A stretch of DNA of 41,238 bases, taken from NCBI GenBank assembly GCA_003158475.1, contig PMJR01000093.1, forward strand, positions 1 through 41,238, read 5' to 3'. Positions 25,128-33,561 of this stretch are shown here, in pieces; positions within the stretch are counted from its first letter, which is position 1, and each line of letters opens with the position of its first letter. This DNA is from Ignavibacteriota bacterium. Its GTDB lineage: Bacteria > Bacteroidota > Ignavibacteria > UBA10030 > UBA6906. Made by a program: the position numbers and the translations under genes. Below the pieces are notes generated by a model that searched no databases, was not told the origin of the DNA, and saw only the letters and a list, made by a program, of their open reading frames with translations.

Positions 25128-27434
25128 TCAGTCCTCCTGTAGTCGTTTTCTCCGCAGGGAGGGCACTGCCAGCCCCGCAAGGCACACGACGAGGGCCGCC
25201 CCGGTGATCCACGCACCCCTGACAAAAGGCGGGGGAGTGAACCGGAACTCGACATGATGGCTTCCCCCGGGAAAGGCAATCCCCCGGAGATTATAGTCCG
25301 TCCGCAGGATCTCTGTTTCGGCACCGTCCACGTATGCCTTCCAGCCCGGGTAGAAAACCTCGCTGAGAACCAGGATCCCTTCCGTCGCGGAGGCGGCCTC
25401 GAGCTCAAGACGGTTGTCCTCGTAGGCCGTGACGCGCGCGCTCCCGTGGTTCCCGCCGGCCGGCGGGGGAGCGTGCAGCGGGGAATCCTGTTCCAGAATT
25501 GCCGTGGTGGCGTGGTTCCATGTCGGGTCCCTGAACGCTGCGGCCAGTTCCTCTTCCGTGCGCGCCACGCGGACATCAAAGAGGAAATACGCACGTCCCA
25601 TATACGTCGGGTTGTGTGCGAGTGAGAGGGATCCGGTCTGCCTGTCGAATGATGTCCTGTACTTGACGTTCAGGAGATCGAATTTCTGGGTGTCGTTATA
25701 TGGGGGAATCGCGCGTTGAAGCACGAGAGGAGTGTAGCCCTCCAGCGTAAAAATCCTGTTCACCATCCCCTGGTTCCGGTCCATGATCATGCCGTATTGG
25801 TTCCGCGTATTTACGCGGAAGAGGTCGTTCTTCATGTCGTTGCGGATAAATCGCACAAGCGGATCGGCCCGGCGGAAATACTCAGACGGGTTTGTCGAAG
25901 AGGTGTTTTGATCGGCCCCGAAAACAAACATATCCGTAAAGAACAAAACCGGGAGAACAAACGTCGCGCGGGCCAGCCAGTCTTTGTTTGCACGGAGCGC
26001 CAGGAGCGCGCCGGCGGAAAGGAGGACGAACAGGAGGGTCCAGTGAGCTTCCTTCCTCATTGCCTGCACCATCACGGGATTGTTCGGGACGCCCAGCACC
26101 GGGTCCAGCATTCCCGTTACCACCGCTCCCCAGAGGGCGATCCCGGCTCCTGCGACTGAAAGCAGAACAGTGCGGACGCGCCGGGATTCCGGCGAATTCT
26201 TCTCACCGTTCATCATTGCCTGCAGCGCAAAGGCGGACAGGAGAGACCCCGCAAAGGAAAAGAACACTCCCGCGCGCGCGGGGTTGCGGAATTTGGAGAA
26301 ACCGGGAACATACTCCAGGACCAGTTTATGAAGAAAGAAACTGTTCCCGAGAGCGAACAGGAGCGTCAACAACGCCACACCCCAGAAGAACGCGGCGTGG
26401 GGGTTTTTGCGGACACAGAGAGCGGAGATCACCATCAGCATCAACGGCAGGATCCCGGGATAGATGCAGGTCTCCCAGAAATACCAGTATGTCCCGGGCC
26501 CCCAGTAATTGCTCCCCGCAGCGCCGGCGGCCCCGAATAGTTTCGGGATGAACAGCGTCAGAAGCTGGGACCATGCAAGGGACCCTTCCGTCGACTTCTC
26601 GTACGTGATCTGGGCACGTTGCGAGAGCGCGGCGAGCTCCGCCGTAGGAAGAAGCTGGATTGCCGCCACGGCCAGGCCCAGGCCCACGATCATCCCGGCC
26701 TTTGCAGCAAAGATGAAAGCCGGCCGTGAAAGGAGAGCTCTTCCCCGGTGGGCGTCCAGGAGGAGAAACAGGAAATAGGCGAAGAGGAACGAGTGAAAAA
26801 AGAGTGACAGCTGCGGGTACCCCGCGAATGTCGAATGGCCGAGCAACAAAGCGCAGAGAAACGCCGGACGCCAGCCTGCCTGGGTGAGGGAGATTCGGAA
26901 AAGCATCGTGATAAGCGGAAACCAGGCCACCATGGTGATAATCTGCTGGTGGATTGCGTGCGTGATCATGAAACCGGAGAGCATGTATGCCGCGCCGGCG
27001 AAAAGGGCGGGGGCGCGTTTCAGATCCAGGGAGGACGCCAGCAGGTACATTGCCCATCCTGCAAGAACGTAGTGGGCGATGACCATGATCTCGAGCCAGT
27101 AGAAATTCAACCCTCCGTCTCTGACGAACAGGGCGAGAGCGACACACGGGAGATAGAGAACCGTCGTCTGAATATCGGCCAGGAACGGCATGCCCGAAAA
27201 TGTGTAGGGGTTCCACAACGGGAGGTGCCCCATGGCCATCGAGGTGGCTGCAAAAACCCGGACCGGGTAGCTGAAATACAGCATATCCTCCCACAGCCAG
27301 GCCTCTCCGAGGAGGATCCTGTGGAAGAACAGAACGGTCATCCCGGTAAACAGGGCGACCGCCCTCCAATCACGGAGAGCCGCGGCCACGCCGTCTCTCC
27401 GGGCGGTCTTCTCTATGGGGCGATGTCGTGCCAT
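25128..27434 (-). CDS. YfhO-family polytopic membrane protein (GT-C type glycosyltransferase)
   Basis: The 768-residue product has about twelve membrane helices. A first outside loop near residues 45-90 has EAWLWEDMLYFSYPVR and LPLWNPYTFSGMPFLAD, the acidic and Pro-rich GT-C-like loop. A C-terminal extracytoplasmic domain (about 520-730) ends with the YfhO block LVLSEVFYPGWKAYVDG and a last helix near 740-755. It resembles the product of 7663-10194 in the SGMP and C-terminal blocks, so the two are paralogues. The likely role is transfer of a polyprenyl-phosphate-bound sugar made by the neighbouring GtrB/CsbB-like enzyme to a surface glycan in the periplasm. Confidence 0.85.
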   Translation of the reverse strand: MARHRPIEKTARRDGVAAALRDWRAVALFTGMTVLFFHRILLGEAWLWEDMLYFSYPVRVFAATSMAMGHLPLWNPYTFSGMPFLADIQTTVLYLPCVALALFVRDGGLNFYWLEIMVIAHYVLAGWAMYLLASSLDLKRAPALFAGAAYMLSGFMITHAIHQQIITMVAWFPLITMLFRISLTQAGWRPAFLCALLLGHSTFAGYPQLSLFFHSFLFAYFLFLLLDAHRGRALLSRPAFIFAAKAGMIVGLGLAVAAIQLLPTAELAALSQRAQITYEKSTEGSLAWSQLLTLFIPKLFGAAGAAGSNYWGPGTYWYFWETCIYPGILPLMLMVISALCVRKNPHAAFFWGVALLTLLFALGNSFFLHKLVLEYVPGFSKFRNPARAGVFFSFAGSLLSAFALQAMMNGEKNSPESRRVRTVLLSVAGAGIALWGAVVTGMLDPVLGVPNNPVMVQAMRKEAHWTLLFVLLSAGALLALRANKDWLARATFVLPVLFFTDMFVFGADQNTSSTNPSEYFRRADPLVRFIRNDMKNDLFRVNTRNQYGMIMDRNQGMVNRIFTLEGYTPLVLQRAIPPYNDTQKFDLLNVKYRTSFDRQTGSLSLAHNPTYMGRAYFLFDVRVARTEEELAAAFRDPTWNHATTAILEQDSPLHAPPPAGGNHGSARVTAYEDNRLELEAASATEGILVLSEVFYPGWKAYVDGAETEILRTDYNLRGIAFPGGSHHVEFRFTPPPFVRGAWITGAALVVCLAGLAVPSLRRKRLQED

Positions 27435-27495
27435 GGTAGTGGAGTTACGACCGGAGGAGGCGGGTACAGGACTCGAAAACGCTCCCCATCACGTC

Positions 27496-28560
27496 CTACT
27501 TGATGAAATCGCGGATCTGGTATTCAGTTTCAGCGGCTCGCGTCTTGGTGATCATTTCCCCCAGCAGCCCGATGGAAATGAACTGGATCCCCACGATGAT
27601 ACAGAGAATACCCCCGAGAAAGAGAGGACGGTTGCCGAGGGACGTGCGTCCGAGGTACCATTCGATCGCAAGCCAGCCGTCGATCATCACGCCGGCACCC
27701 ACCGCGACCAGCCCCCAGAACCCGAACAGGTGGAGCGGGCTGCGGAGGTACCGGGTTGTGAACAATGCAGTCAGCAGATCGAGGAATCCCCGCCAGAATC
27801 TCCCCACGCCGAACTTGCTCTTGCCGAACTTCCGTGGCCGGTGCTGTACCACGACCTCTCCGACCTTGAACCCTTCCCAGTGAGCGAGGACCGGAACGTA
27901 CCGGTGAAGCTCGCCGTACACCTTCACCGTTTTGATGACCTCACGGCGGTACGCTTTCATGCCGCAGTTAAAATCATGGATCCGGATACCCGTCAAACGC
28001 GCCGTCACAAAATTGAAGAACCGGGAGGGAATCGTCTTTGAAATCGGGTCCTTTCGTTTCTTCTTCCAGCCCGAGACGAGATCGAGTCCGTCGTCGATCC
28101 TCTTCTTCAGTGAAGGTATTTCCGCCGGATCATCCTGGAGATCTGCATCGAGCGTCACGACGATATTTCCCTGCGCTTTCTCGAATCCAACGGAAAGGGC
28201 GGCGGACTTCCCGTAATTCCTGCGAAAACGGATGACCTTGATGTGTTTGTCGGTCCGTTTCAGGTCACGAAGGACCTGGAAGGACCGGTCCGTGCTCCCG
28301 TCGTCGATGAAAAGGATTTCGTACCGGAGGTTCATCCGGCTGAGAGTCGAGCGGAGCTGCTGATGGAGTTCCTTGAGCGACCCCTCCTCATTGTAGAGGG
28401 GGATGACGACGCTCAGGTCGGGCCACTGGGGCTGGATGTTCCGCGGCTGCGGGGGACGTTGCTGATGCGGGCGCGGTTGCTGGTTCTGTTGCTGCGCGGG
28501 TGCCGGGGGAACCTCGGGTCGTTGCTGGGGCTCCGGAGATTCGGGTGTCTGGTCGGTCAT
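27496..28560 (-). CDS. DPM1/GtrB-like GT2 with Pro/Gln-rich N-terminal tail
   Basis: From ATG 28560 the product is 354 residues. The first 45 residues are almost only Pro, Gln, Glu, Arg and Asn (for example QQQNQQPRPHQQRPPQP) and predicted disordered. The catalytic domain starts at LSVVIPLYNEEGSLKELHQQ, with ILFIDDGSTDRSFQVL, FRRNYGKSAALSVGFEKAQG, LDADLQDDPAEIPSL and DFNCGMKAYRREVIK. Two C-terminal helices (about 270-335) match polyprenyl-phosphate sugar synthases. It is the first gene of the large polysaccharide operon, 61 bp before the YfhO gene. The two helices imply inner-membrane location with a cytoplasmic catalytic domain. The tail may bind a partner protein. Confidence 0.9.
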   Translation of the reverse strand: MTDQTPESPEPQQRPEVPPAPAQQQNQQPRPHQQRPPQPRNIQPQWPDLSVVIPLYNEEGSLKELHQQLRSTLSRMNLRYEILFIDDGSTDRSFQVLRDLKRTDKHIKVIRFRRNYGKSAALSVGFEKAQGNIVVTLDADLQDDPAEIPSLKKRIDDGLDLVSGWKKKRKDPISKTIPSRFFNFVTARLTGIRIHDFNCGMKAYRREVIKTVKVYGELHRYVPVLAHWEGFKVGEVVVQHRPRKFGKSKFGVGRFWRGFLDLLTALFTTRYLRSPLHLFGFWGLVAVGAGVMIDGWLAIEWYLGRTSLGNRPLFLGGILCIIVGIQFISIGLLGEMITKTRAAETEYQIRDFIK

Positions 28561-28610
28561 CGGTGTGAGGTCCAGGTAGAACTGGCGTGTGGCTGAAACT
28601 CGATAATACA

Positions 28611-28641
28611 GAATACTAACCATTTCCGTATAGAAAATCAA
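28611..28641 (-). promoter_or_regulatory. Possible promoter of the polysaccharide operon (TTG-N20-TAGTATTC)
   Basis: On the minus strand TTG (28641-28639) and TAGTATTC (28618-28611) are separated by 20 bp. Spacing matches the other sites, but the -7 element has two mismatches to TAnnTTTG, so the site would be weak or need an activator. It lies 50 bp before the first gene of the 21 kb operon and 12 bp from the divergent rsmA promoter. Confidence 0.35.
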
Positions 28642-28653
28642 CGAAGCCGTTCG

Positions 28654-28684
28654 TTGACATTCGGCCCCACGTTCTCTATATTTT
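28654..28684 (+). promoter_or_regulatory. Predicted promoter of rsmA (TTG-N20-TATATTTT)
   Basis: TTGACATTC starts at 28654 and TATATTTT is at 28677-28684, with 20 bp between TTG and TA. One mismatch at the last base to TAnnTTTG. The rsmA start is at 28796, or at 28742 if the longer form is used. Confidence 0.6.
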
Positions 28685-28795
28685 TTGTTTCTCCGATACG
28701 ACTGAGTTTCTTATGCAACCCGGCGGTCCATTCCCACCCATGTGCCCCATGAGAGCGGCGTCGGAACACGTCCGGCAGGAAGAGGGCTTCCCGCA

Positions 28796-29659
28796 ATGGC
28801 CGGGTCGGGGACGCCCCTTCGCGTGAGGAGAGTCCCCCCCGTGCGTCTTGGTCCGCGAAAGTCACTCGGACAGAACTTCCTGCGCGATGACAACATCGCG
28901 AGGAAAATTGTCGCGGCGATCGACCCGCAGGAGGAAGATTGTGTGCTGGAAATCGGTCCCGGCGAGGGAGCGCTCACGCGTCACCTTGCCGGGCGGTGCC
29001 GCACGCTGACAGTGGTGGATGTGGACGAACGGGTGGTGGCGGCGATGAAATCCATGTTCTCCGACGGCAGCGTCGAGGTCGTCCACGGAGATTTTCTTGC
29101 GACCGACCTCCAGGCGTTCGCCGCCACCCATCCCGGCCGTTTCCGGGTCGTCGGCAACATCCCGTATTACATCACCACCCCGATCCTCTTTCACGTTCTC
29201 GACAACCGGCGCCCGGTGTGTGACCTGACGATCACGGTGCAAAAAGAGGTTGGGCGGAGGATGCTGGCGGGGCCGGGGACGGGCGACTACGGAATACTCT
29301 CGGTCTTCTGCAGTTATTATGCGGATGTCCAGGCTCTGTTCGAGATCTCGCCGAGCGCTTTCTTCCCGAAACCGGGTGTGACGTCGATTGTCATGCAGCT
29401 GAAGATGCGCGGACGGCCCGTCCACCCTGCACGCGATGAAGAGTTTTTCCGGGAGATGGTCCGCTCGGTGTTCGGCAAGCGCCGAAAAACGCTTCGTAAC
29501 TCCCTCCGGTACTTCACGGTCCCCAGAGGAATTGCTCTTCCGGAGCTTCCGTTGCTGCAGCGGCGTCCCGAGGAACTCTCTCCCCGTGAACTGGTAGAGC
29601 TGAGCAACACCCTCTTTCAATACGCGCCGGCACAAAACGCGGAGCCTGACCTCGTATGA
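28796..29659 (+). CDS. rsmA: 16S rRNA (adenine1518/1519-N6) dimethyltransferase
   Basis: ATG 28796 has AGGAAGAGG ten bases upstream and gives 287 residues; a GTG at 28742 would add 18 residues without family similarity. The KsgA/RsmA pattern is clear: RKSLGQNFLRDDNIARKIV near residues 20-38, VLEIGPGEGALTRHL (SAM), VVDVDERVVAAM, VVGNIPYYITTPILFHVL with the catalytic N-I-P-Y, and KRRKTLRNSLRYF in the C-terminal domain. It dimethylates two adenines in the 3' end of 16S rRNA, a late 30S maturation step. Its last bases overlap the start of the PAP2-like gene (ATGA), so the two are translated together. Confidence 0.95.
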   Translation: MAGSGTPLRVRRVPPVRLGPRKSLGQNFLRDDNIARKIVAAIDPQEEDCVLEIGPGEGALTRHLAGRCRTLTVVDVDERVVAAMKSMFSDGSVEVVHGDFLATDLQAFAATHPGRFRVVGNIPYYITTPILFHVLDNRRPVCDLTITVQKEVGRRMLAGPGTGDYGILSVFCSYYADVQALFEISPSAFFPKPGVTSIVMQLKMRGRPVHPARDEEFFREMVRSVFGKRRKTLRNSLRYFTVPRGIALPELPLLQRRPEELSPRELVELSNTLFQYAPAQNAEPDLV

Positions 29660-30612
29660 ACCTCCGCAGGTTCACCGTTCACCTCAACTCTGCCGATGTG
29701 CTCATCATCGGCTTTTTTGCTTTCCTCTCCGTCGTCAATATCATCTTCTCCTTCCGGATCCCTTACTGGTGGCTGATGATCCTCATCAACGCGGCCGTCG
29801 TGGCCGCGATCTGCCTCCTCGGATGGGCGCGGCACACAACCGGATCGAGGGCGCTCGCGGTCATTCACGATTGGCACGTTGCGCCGACGGTCTTCTTCAC
29901 ATTCAAAGAGCTCTACTTCATGATCAAGCCGATCCACCTCGGGAGGGACTATGACGACGTCCTGATCGCGGCGGACCGGTGGCTGTTCGGTGTTGATCCG
30001 ACGCACTGGCTCATGCAGTTCAGCACGCCGTGGCTCACCGAGATCCTGCAGATTGCCTACACGCTTTTCTACGCCCTGTTCCTTCTGATCGGAATCGAAC
30101 TGTACCGTCGGAACGACAAAGACCCGTTCCACTTCTTCATGTTCACCTGCGTCTACGGTTTCTACCTTTCGTACATCGGGTACTTCTTCCTTCCCGCGGT
30201 CGGCCCGCGGTTCACGCTCCACGATTTCTCCGCCCTGAACGGGGACCTTCCGGGGATCTTTCTGACACCGTACCTGCGCGAATTTGTCAACTTCGGCGGT
30301 TCCGTCCCCATGGGAGTGGCCAACGGGGTGGCAATTGCCGGGACGCAGCGGGATGTGTTCCCGAGCGGTCACACGATGATGACTCTGGTTCTGATGTACC
30401 TGAGCCTGCGTTTCCGGATCCGCCTCCGTGGGTTCATCATCGTCACGGGCACGCTCCTCATCATGGCCACGGTCTATGAGCGGTACCACTATGTGGTGGA
30501 TCTGCTCGGCGGTGCCGTGTTCATGCTCCTGTGCGTCCTCACCGCCCCCCTGTTGTACCGCTCCAGCAACAACCGTCTCTCGACGATGGAATCGCGTTTT
30601 CCCGTAGAGTAG
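29656..30612 (+). CDS. PAP2-superfamily membrane protein, Aur1/IPC-synthase-like
   Basis: The 318-residue product has about six membrane helices. The PAP2 active site is split over two blocks: DVFPSGHTMMTLVLMY near residues 234-249 (P-S-G-H-T, the catalytic His) and ERYHYVVDLLGGAVFML near 275-291 (R-x-H-x3-D, nucleophile His with Asp). The same two motifs define the Aur1-like group, which includes inositol phosphorylceramide synthases and various bacterial lipid phosphatases or phosphotransferases. A preserved K-x6-R-P first motif was not found, as usual in the Aur1-like branch. The active site would face the periplasm. It overlaps rsmA by 4 bp. Reaction could be phospholipid or polyprenyl-diphosphate dephosphorylation or head-group transfer. 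Confidence 0.8.
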   Translation: MNLRRFTVHLNSADVLIIGFFAFLSVVNIIFSFRIPYWWLMILINAAVVAAICLLGWARHTTGSRALAVIHDWHVAPTVFFTFKELYFMIKPIHLGRDYDDVLIAADRWLFGVDPTHWLMQFSTPWLTEILQIAYTLFYALFLLIGIELYRRNDKDPFHFFMFTCVYGFYLSYIGYFFLPAVGPRFTLHDFSALNGDLPGIFLTPYLREFVNFGGSVPMGVANGVAIAGTQRDVFPSGHTMMTLVLMYLSLRFRIRLRGFIIVTGTLLIMATVYERYHYVVDLLGGAVFMLLCVLTAPLLYRSSNNRLSTMESRFPVE

Positions 30613-30638
30613 CCCGCCTGACGGCATCCCGGGTCGCG

Positions 30639-30669
30639 TTGACATTCTTCGGGAAAATCGGTACATTTA
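30639..30669 (+). promoter_or_regulatory. Predicted promoter of rplU-rpmA (TTG-N20-TACATTTA)
   Basis: TTGACATTC starts at 30639 and TACATTTA is at 30662-30669, 20 bp after the TTG; one mismatch to TAnnTTTG. A short leader of about 45 nt precedes rplU. Since rplU-rpmA are highly expressed ribosomal genes, this site supports the reading of the motif as a housekeeping promoter. Confidence 0.65.
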
Positions 30670-30721
30670 AAACCCTTGAGGTTTCGAGCAGGCTCAGCCC
30701 CTTCTAGAGAGGACCACGCGG

Positions 30722-31033
30722 ATGTATGCAGTCGTTCAGATCGCCGGCAGGCAGTATAAAGTGCAACAGAATGACACGATCCAGGTCCCCACGCTGGACG
30801 AGAAGGCGGGCACGAACGTTAAGTTCGACCGGGTATTGCTGATCGGAAGCGAGAAACAGGTCACGGTAGGTCATCCCCTCGTGAGCGGCGCGAACGTCGA
30901 GGCAACGGTTCTCGGAGGCGGGAAATCCGACAAAGTCATAGTATTTAAGAAAAAGAAACGAAAAGGCTACCGCCTTAAACGCGGGCACCGCCAGGCGTAC
31001 ACCGAAGTGAAGATAACAAACATCGCGATATAG
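30722..31033 (+). CDS. rplU: 50S ribosomal protein L21
   Basis: The 103-residue product starts [20 protein letters not shown], the standard L21 beginning, and ends with the basic signature [17 protein letters not shown] and [10 protein letters not shown]21 binds 23S rRNA in the large subunit, next to L20. Length matches the family. The order rplU-rpmA is nearly universal, and rpmA starts 11 bp after its stop. The start is the only reasonable one, preceded by GAGAGGA. Confidence 0.98.
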   Translation: MYAVVQIAGRQYKVQQNDTIQVPTLDEKAGTNVKFDRVLLIGSEKQVTVGHPLVSGANVEATVLGGGKSDKVIVFKKKKRKGYRLKRGHRQAYTEVKITNIAI

Positions 31034-31044
31034 GGGCATCTGTT

Positions 31045-31302
31045 ATGGCGCACAAAAAAGGCGTTGGAAGTTCCAGGAACGGACGCGACAGCAACGCACA
31101 GCGTCTGGGTGTGAAACGTTTTGGCGGCGAAGCCGTGCCTTCGGGAAGCATCCTGGTTCGCCAGAGGGGCACCCGCTTCACGCCCGGAGCAAACGTCGGT
31201 ATCGGCGGCGACGACACCCTGTTTGCAAAGATCGACGGCATCGTGCAATTCAAGAAATACAGCAAGGCCAAGAAGGTCGTCAGCGTTCACCCGAAGCCGT
31301 AG
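31045..31302 (+). CDS. rpmA: 50S ribosomal protein L27
   Basis: The 85-residue product begins [20 protein letters not shown] and has [20 protein letters not shown] and [20 protein letters not shown], all highly conserved in L27. Its flexible N-terminus reaches the peptidyl transferase centre. It has no cleavable N-terminal extension of the Firmicutes type. It follows rplU and precedes mdh; the 142 bp to mdh contain a GC-rich inverted repeat (31347-31372) but no T-run. Confidence 0.98.
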   Translation: MAHKKGVGSSRNGRDSNAQRLGVKRFGGEAVPSGSILVRQRGTRFTPGANVGIGGDDTLFAKIDGIVQFKKYSKAKKVVSVHPKP

Positions 31303-31375
31303 CCGCGCATCTCCCCGCTCTCTTCCATTGATTCAGTTGATCCATCGCGCGGCTACCGGACGCCGGCCGCGCTGA

Positions 31376-32368
<993 letters not shown>

Positions 32369-32371
32369 ACA

Positions 32372-33112
32372 ATGTCGTCCGGTGGCCGGAGAGCCTTGCG
32401 TTTGCTCCCTCACGCGGGGGTTTGCGCCAGCGCTCTCCTTTTTGTATTCCTCGCTCAGGTGGAAGGGTGCCGCGACAACGGGACGGGACCCTCCTCGGGA
32501 TCTCCGCAAACGGTCTCCGGACTCGTGTTCGCGGTGGGAGACTCGCTCGTCTTCGAATCATGGGGCCTTGATCCATCCGGGTACACCATCACCTCCTCCC
32601 ATACAAGTCCCGTCTGGAGGGTGTATGCGGTGAGCGACACATTCGCCGGAGCCTCGAACGTTTCATCGATCGCAGAATATCCGGATCCGGGAACATCTCC
32701 CGCGAAATCAGACACACTCCACTTTCAGTTCCTCCCTTCCGGCGACATCTACCAGTACGGATTCATCGCAAGTGTCGTCGGCCGCAGGGAGGGGGTGCAT
32801 CTTGCCCCGGCCTGGGACCGGATTGCCGCGTTATCGCTTCCCACGAACGGAACGTGGGCGGTCGGAACGGTCGATTCGGGTGGGACTGATGTGCTCCGGG
32901 GGACGGTGACGGGGGACCAGGGGTACTTTACTGCGGCTCTGAACGGCGTGCGGACCGTCTTTCATGGGTACGGAGTTTCGCTCTCGTCATCCGATGTCGA
33001 GTATTCGATTGTCATCTCGGATGTCCCCCCTGCTGTTCTCCTCGTCCGCGAAGAATCAACGCCGATTGCGAACGGCTTCCTCAGATATCTCGCCTCCCTG
33101 GCAAAGCACTGA
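32372..33112 (+). CDS. Putative lipoprotein of unknown function
   Basis: The 246-residue product has a basic N-terminus (SSGGRRALRLLPH) followed by a hydrophobic core (ALLFVFLAQ) and the lipobox-like V-E-G-C with Cys at about residue 33, so it is probably a lipid-anchored exported protein. The remainder is rich in Ser, Thr, Gly and beta-strand patterns with no motif I recognise; WRVYAVSDTF and GTDVLRGTVTGDQGYFTAAL are representative. It starts three bases after mdh and so may be co-transcribed, although no functional link is obvious. It converges with the HATPase gene 14 bp downstream. Confidence 0.65.
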   Translation: MSSGGRRALRLLPHAGVCASALLFVFLAQVEGCRDNGTGPSSGSPQTVSGLVFAVGDSLVFESWGLDPSGYTITSSHTSPVWRVYAVSDTFAGASNVSSIAEYPDPGTSPAKSDTLHFQFLPSGDIYQYGFIASVVGRREGVHLAPAWDRIAALSLPTNGTWAVGTVDSGGTDVLRGTVTGDQGYFTAALNGVRTVFHGYGVSLSSSDVEYSIVISDVPPAVLLVREESTPIANGFLRYLASLAKH

Positions 33113-33126
33113 AAGCGAAGGCAGGA

Positions 33127-33549
33127 TCACTTATTGGTGTCCAGCCAGAGACGCACCAGCGTACCCGATTTTTCCACCTCAAATTCCACTTTGTCCATCA
33201 GCGTACGCATGAGGAATATACCCCGGCCGCTTTCGCGAAGGAGGTTTTCCTTGGCAAGCGGGTTTCCCACCTTTTCGGGCTTGAACCCCCTCCCTTCGTC
33301 ATGGATCATGATCAGTATCCAGCCGGGGAGAAGTTCGCACATCACCTGGACTTTCTTGCCCGGGAGCGACCGGTTCCCGTGCACGATGGCATTGTTGACG
33401 GCTTCCGTCAGGGAGACCATCAGCTTGTGAAACTGGATTTCATCAAGGCGCACGGTTTTCCCGATGGTCTTGAGGAATCCCTCGATTTTCCCGATGTTCT
33501 TTGGGTTGCTGGAAAGCGTCAACCTGAATACCATGTGCTTTGATACCAC
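33127..33549 (-). CDS. Single-domain HATPase (anti-sigma factor kinase/RsbW-like)
   Basis: The 140-residue product is a lone GHKL ATP-binding domain: the N-box LMVSLTEAVNNAIVHGNRSL (near residues 43-62), the G1 box IHDEGRGFKP, and the G2 box ESGRGIFLMRTLMDKVEF. There is no dimerisation/phosphoacceptor domain, so it resembles RsbW/SpoIIAB-type serine kinases that act on STAS-domain antagonists or as partner-switch sensors. No STAS protein, PP2C phosphatase or sigma factor is encoded nearby. It lies 12 bp after the outer-membrane barrel gene on the same strand. A second ATG five codons in would also fit. Confidence 0.85.
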   Translation of the reverse strand: MVSKHMVFRLTLSSNPKNIGKIEGFLKTIGKTVRLDEIQFHKLMVSLTEAVNNAIVHGNRSLPGKKVQVMCELLPGWILIMIHDEGRGFKPEKVGNPLAKENLLRESGRGIFLMRTLMDKVEFEVEKSGTLVRLWLDTNK

Positions 33550-33561
33550 CGGCCTCCCCCC

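Noticed and set aside
31347-31372. GC-rich inverted repeat between rpmA and mdh as an intrinsic terminator
   Set aside because: The seven-base stem has a 12-nt loop and no T-run follows on either strand, so it does not meet the usual form. It may be chance in GC-rich DNA.
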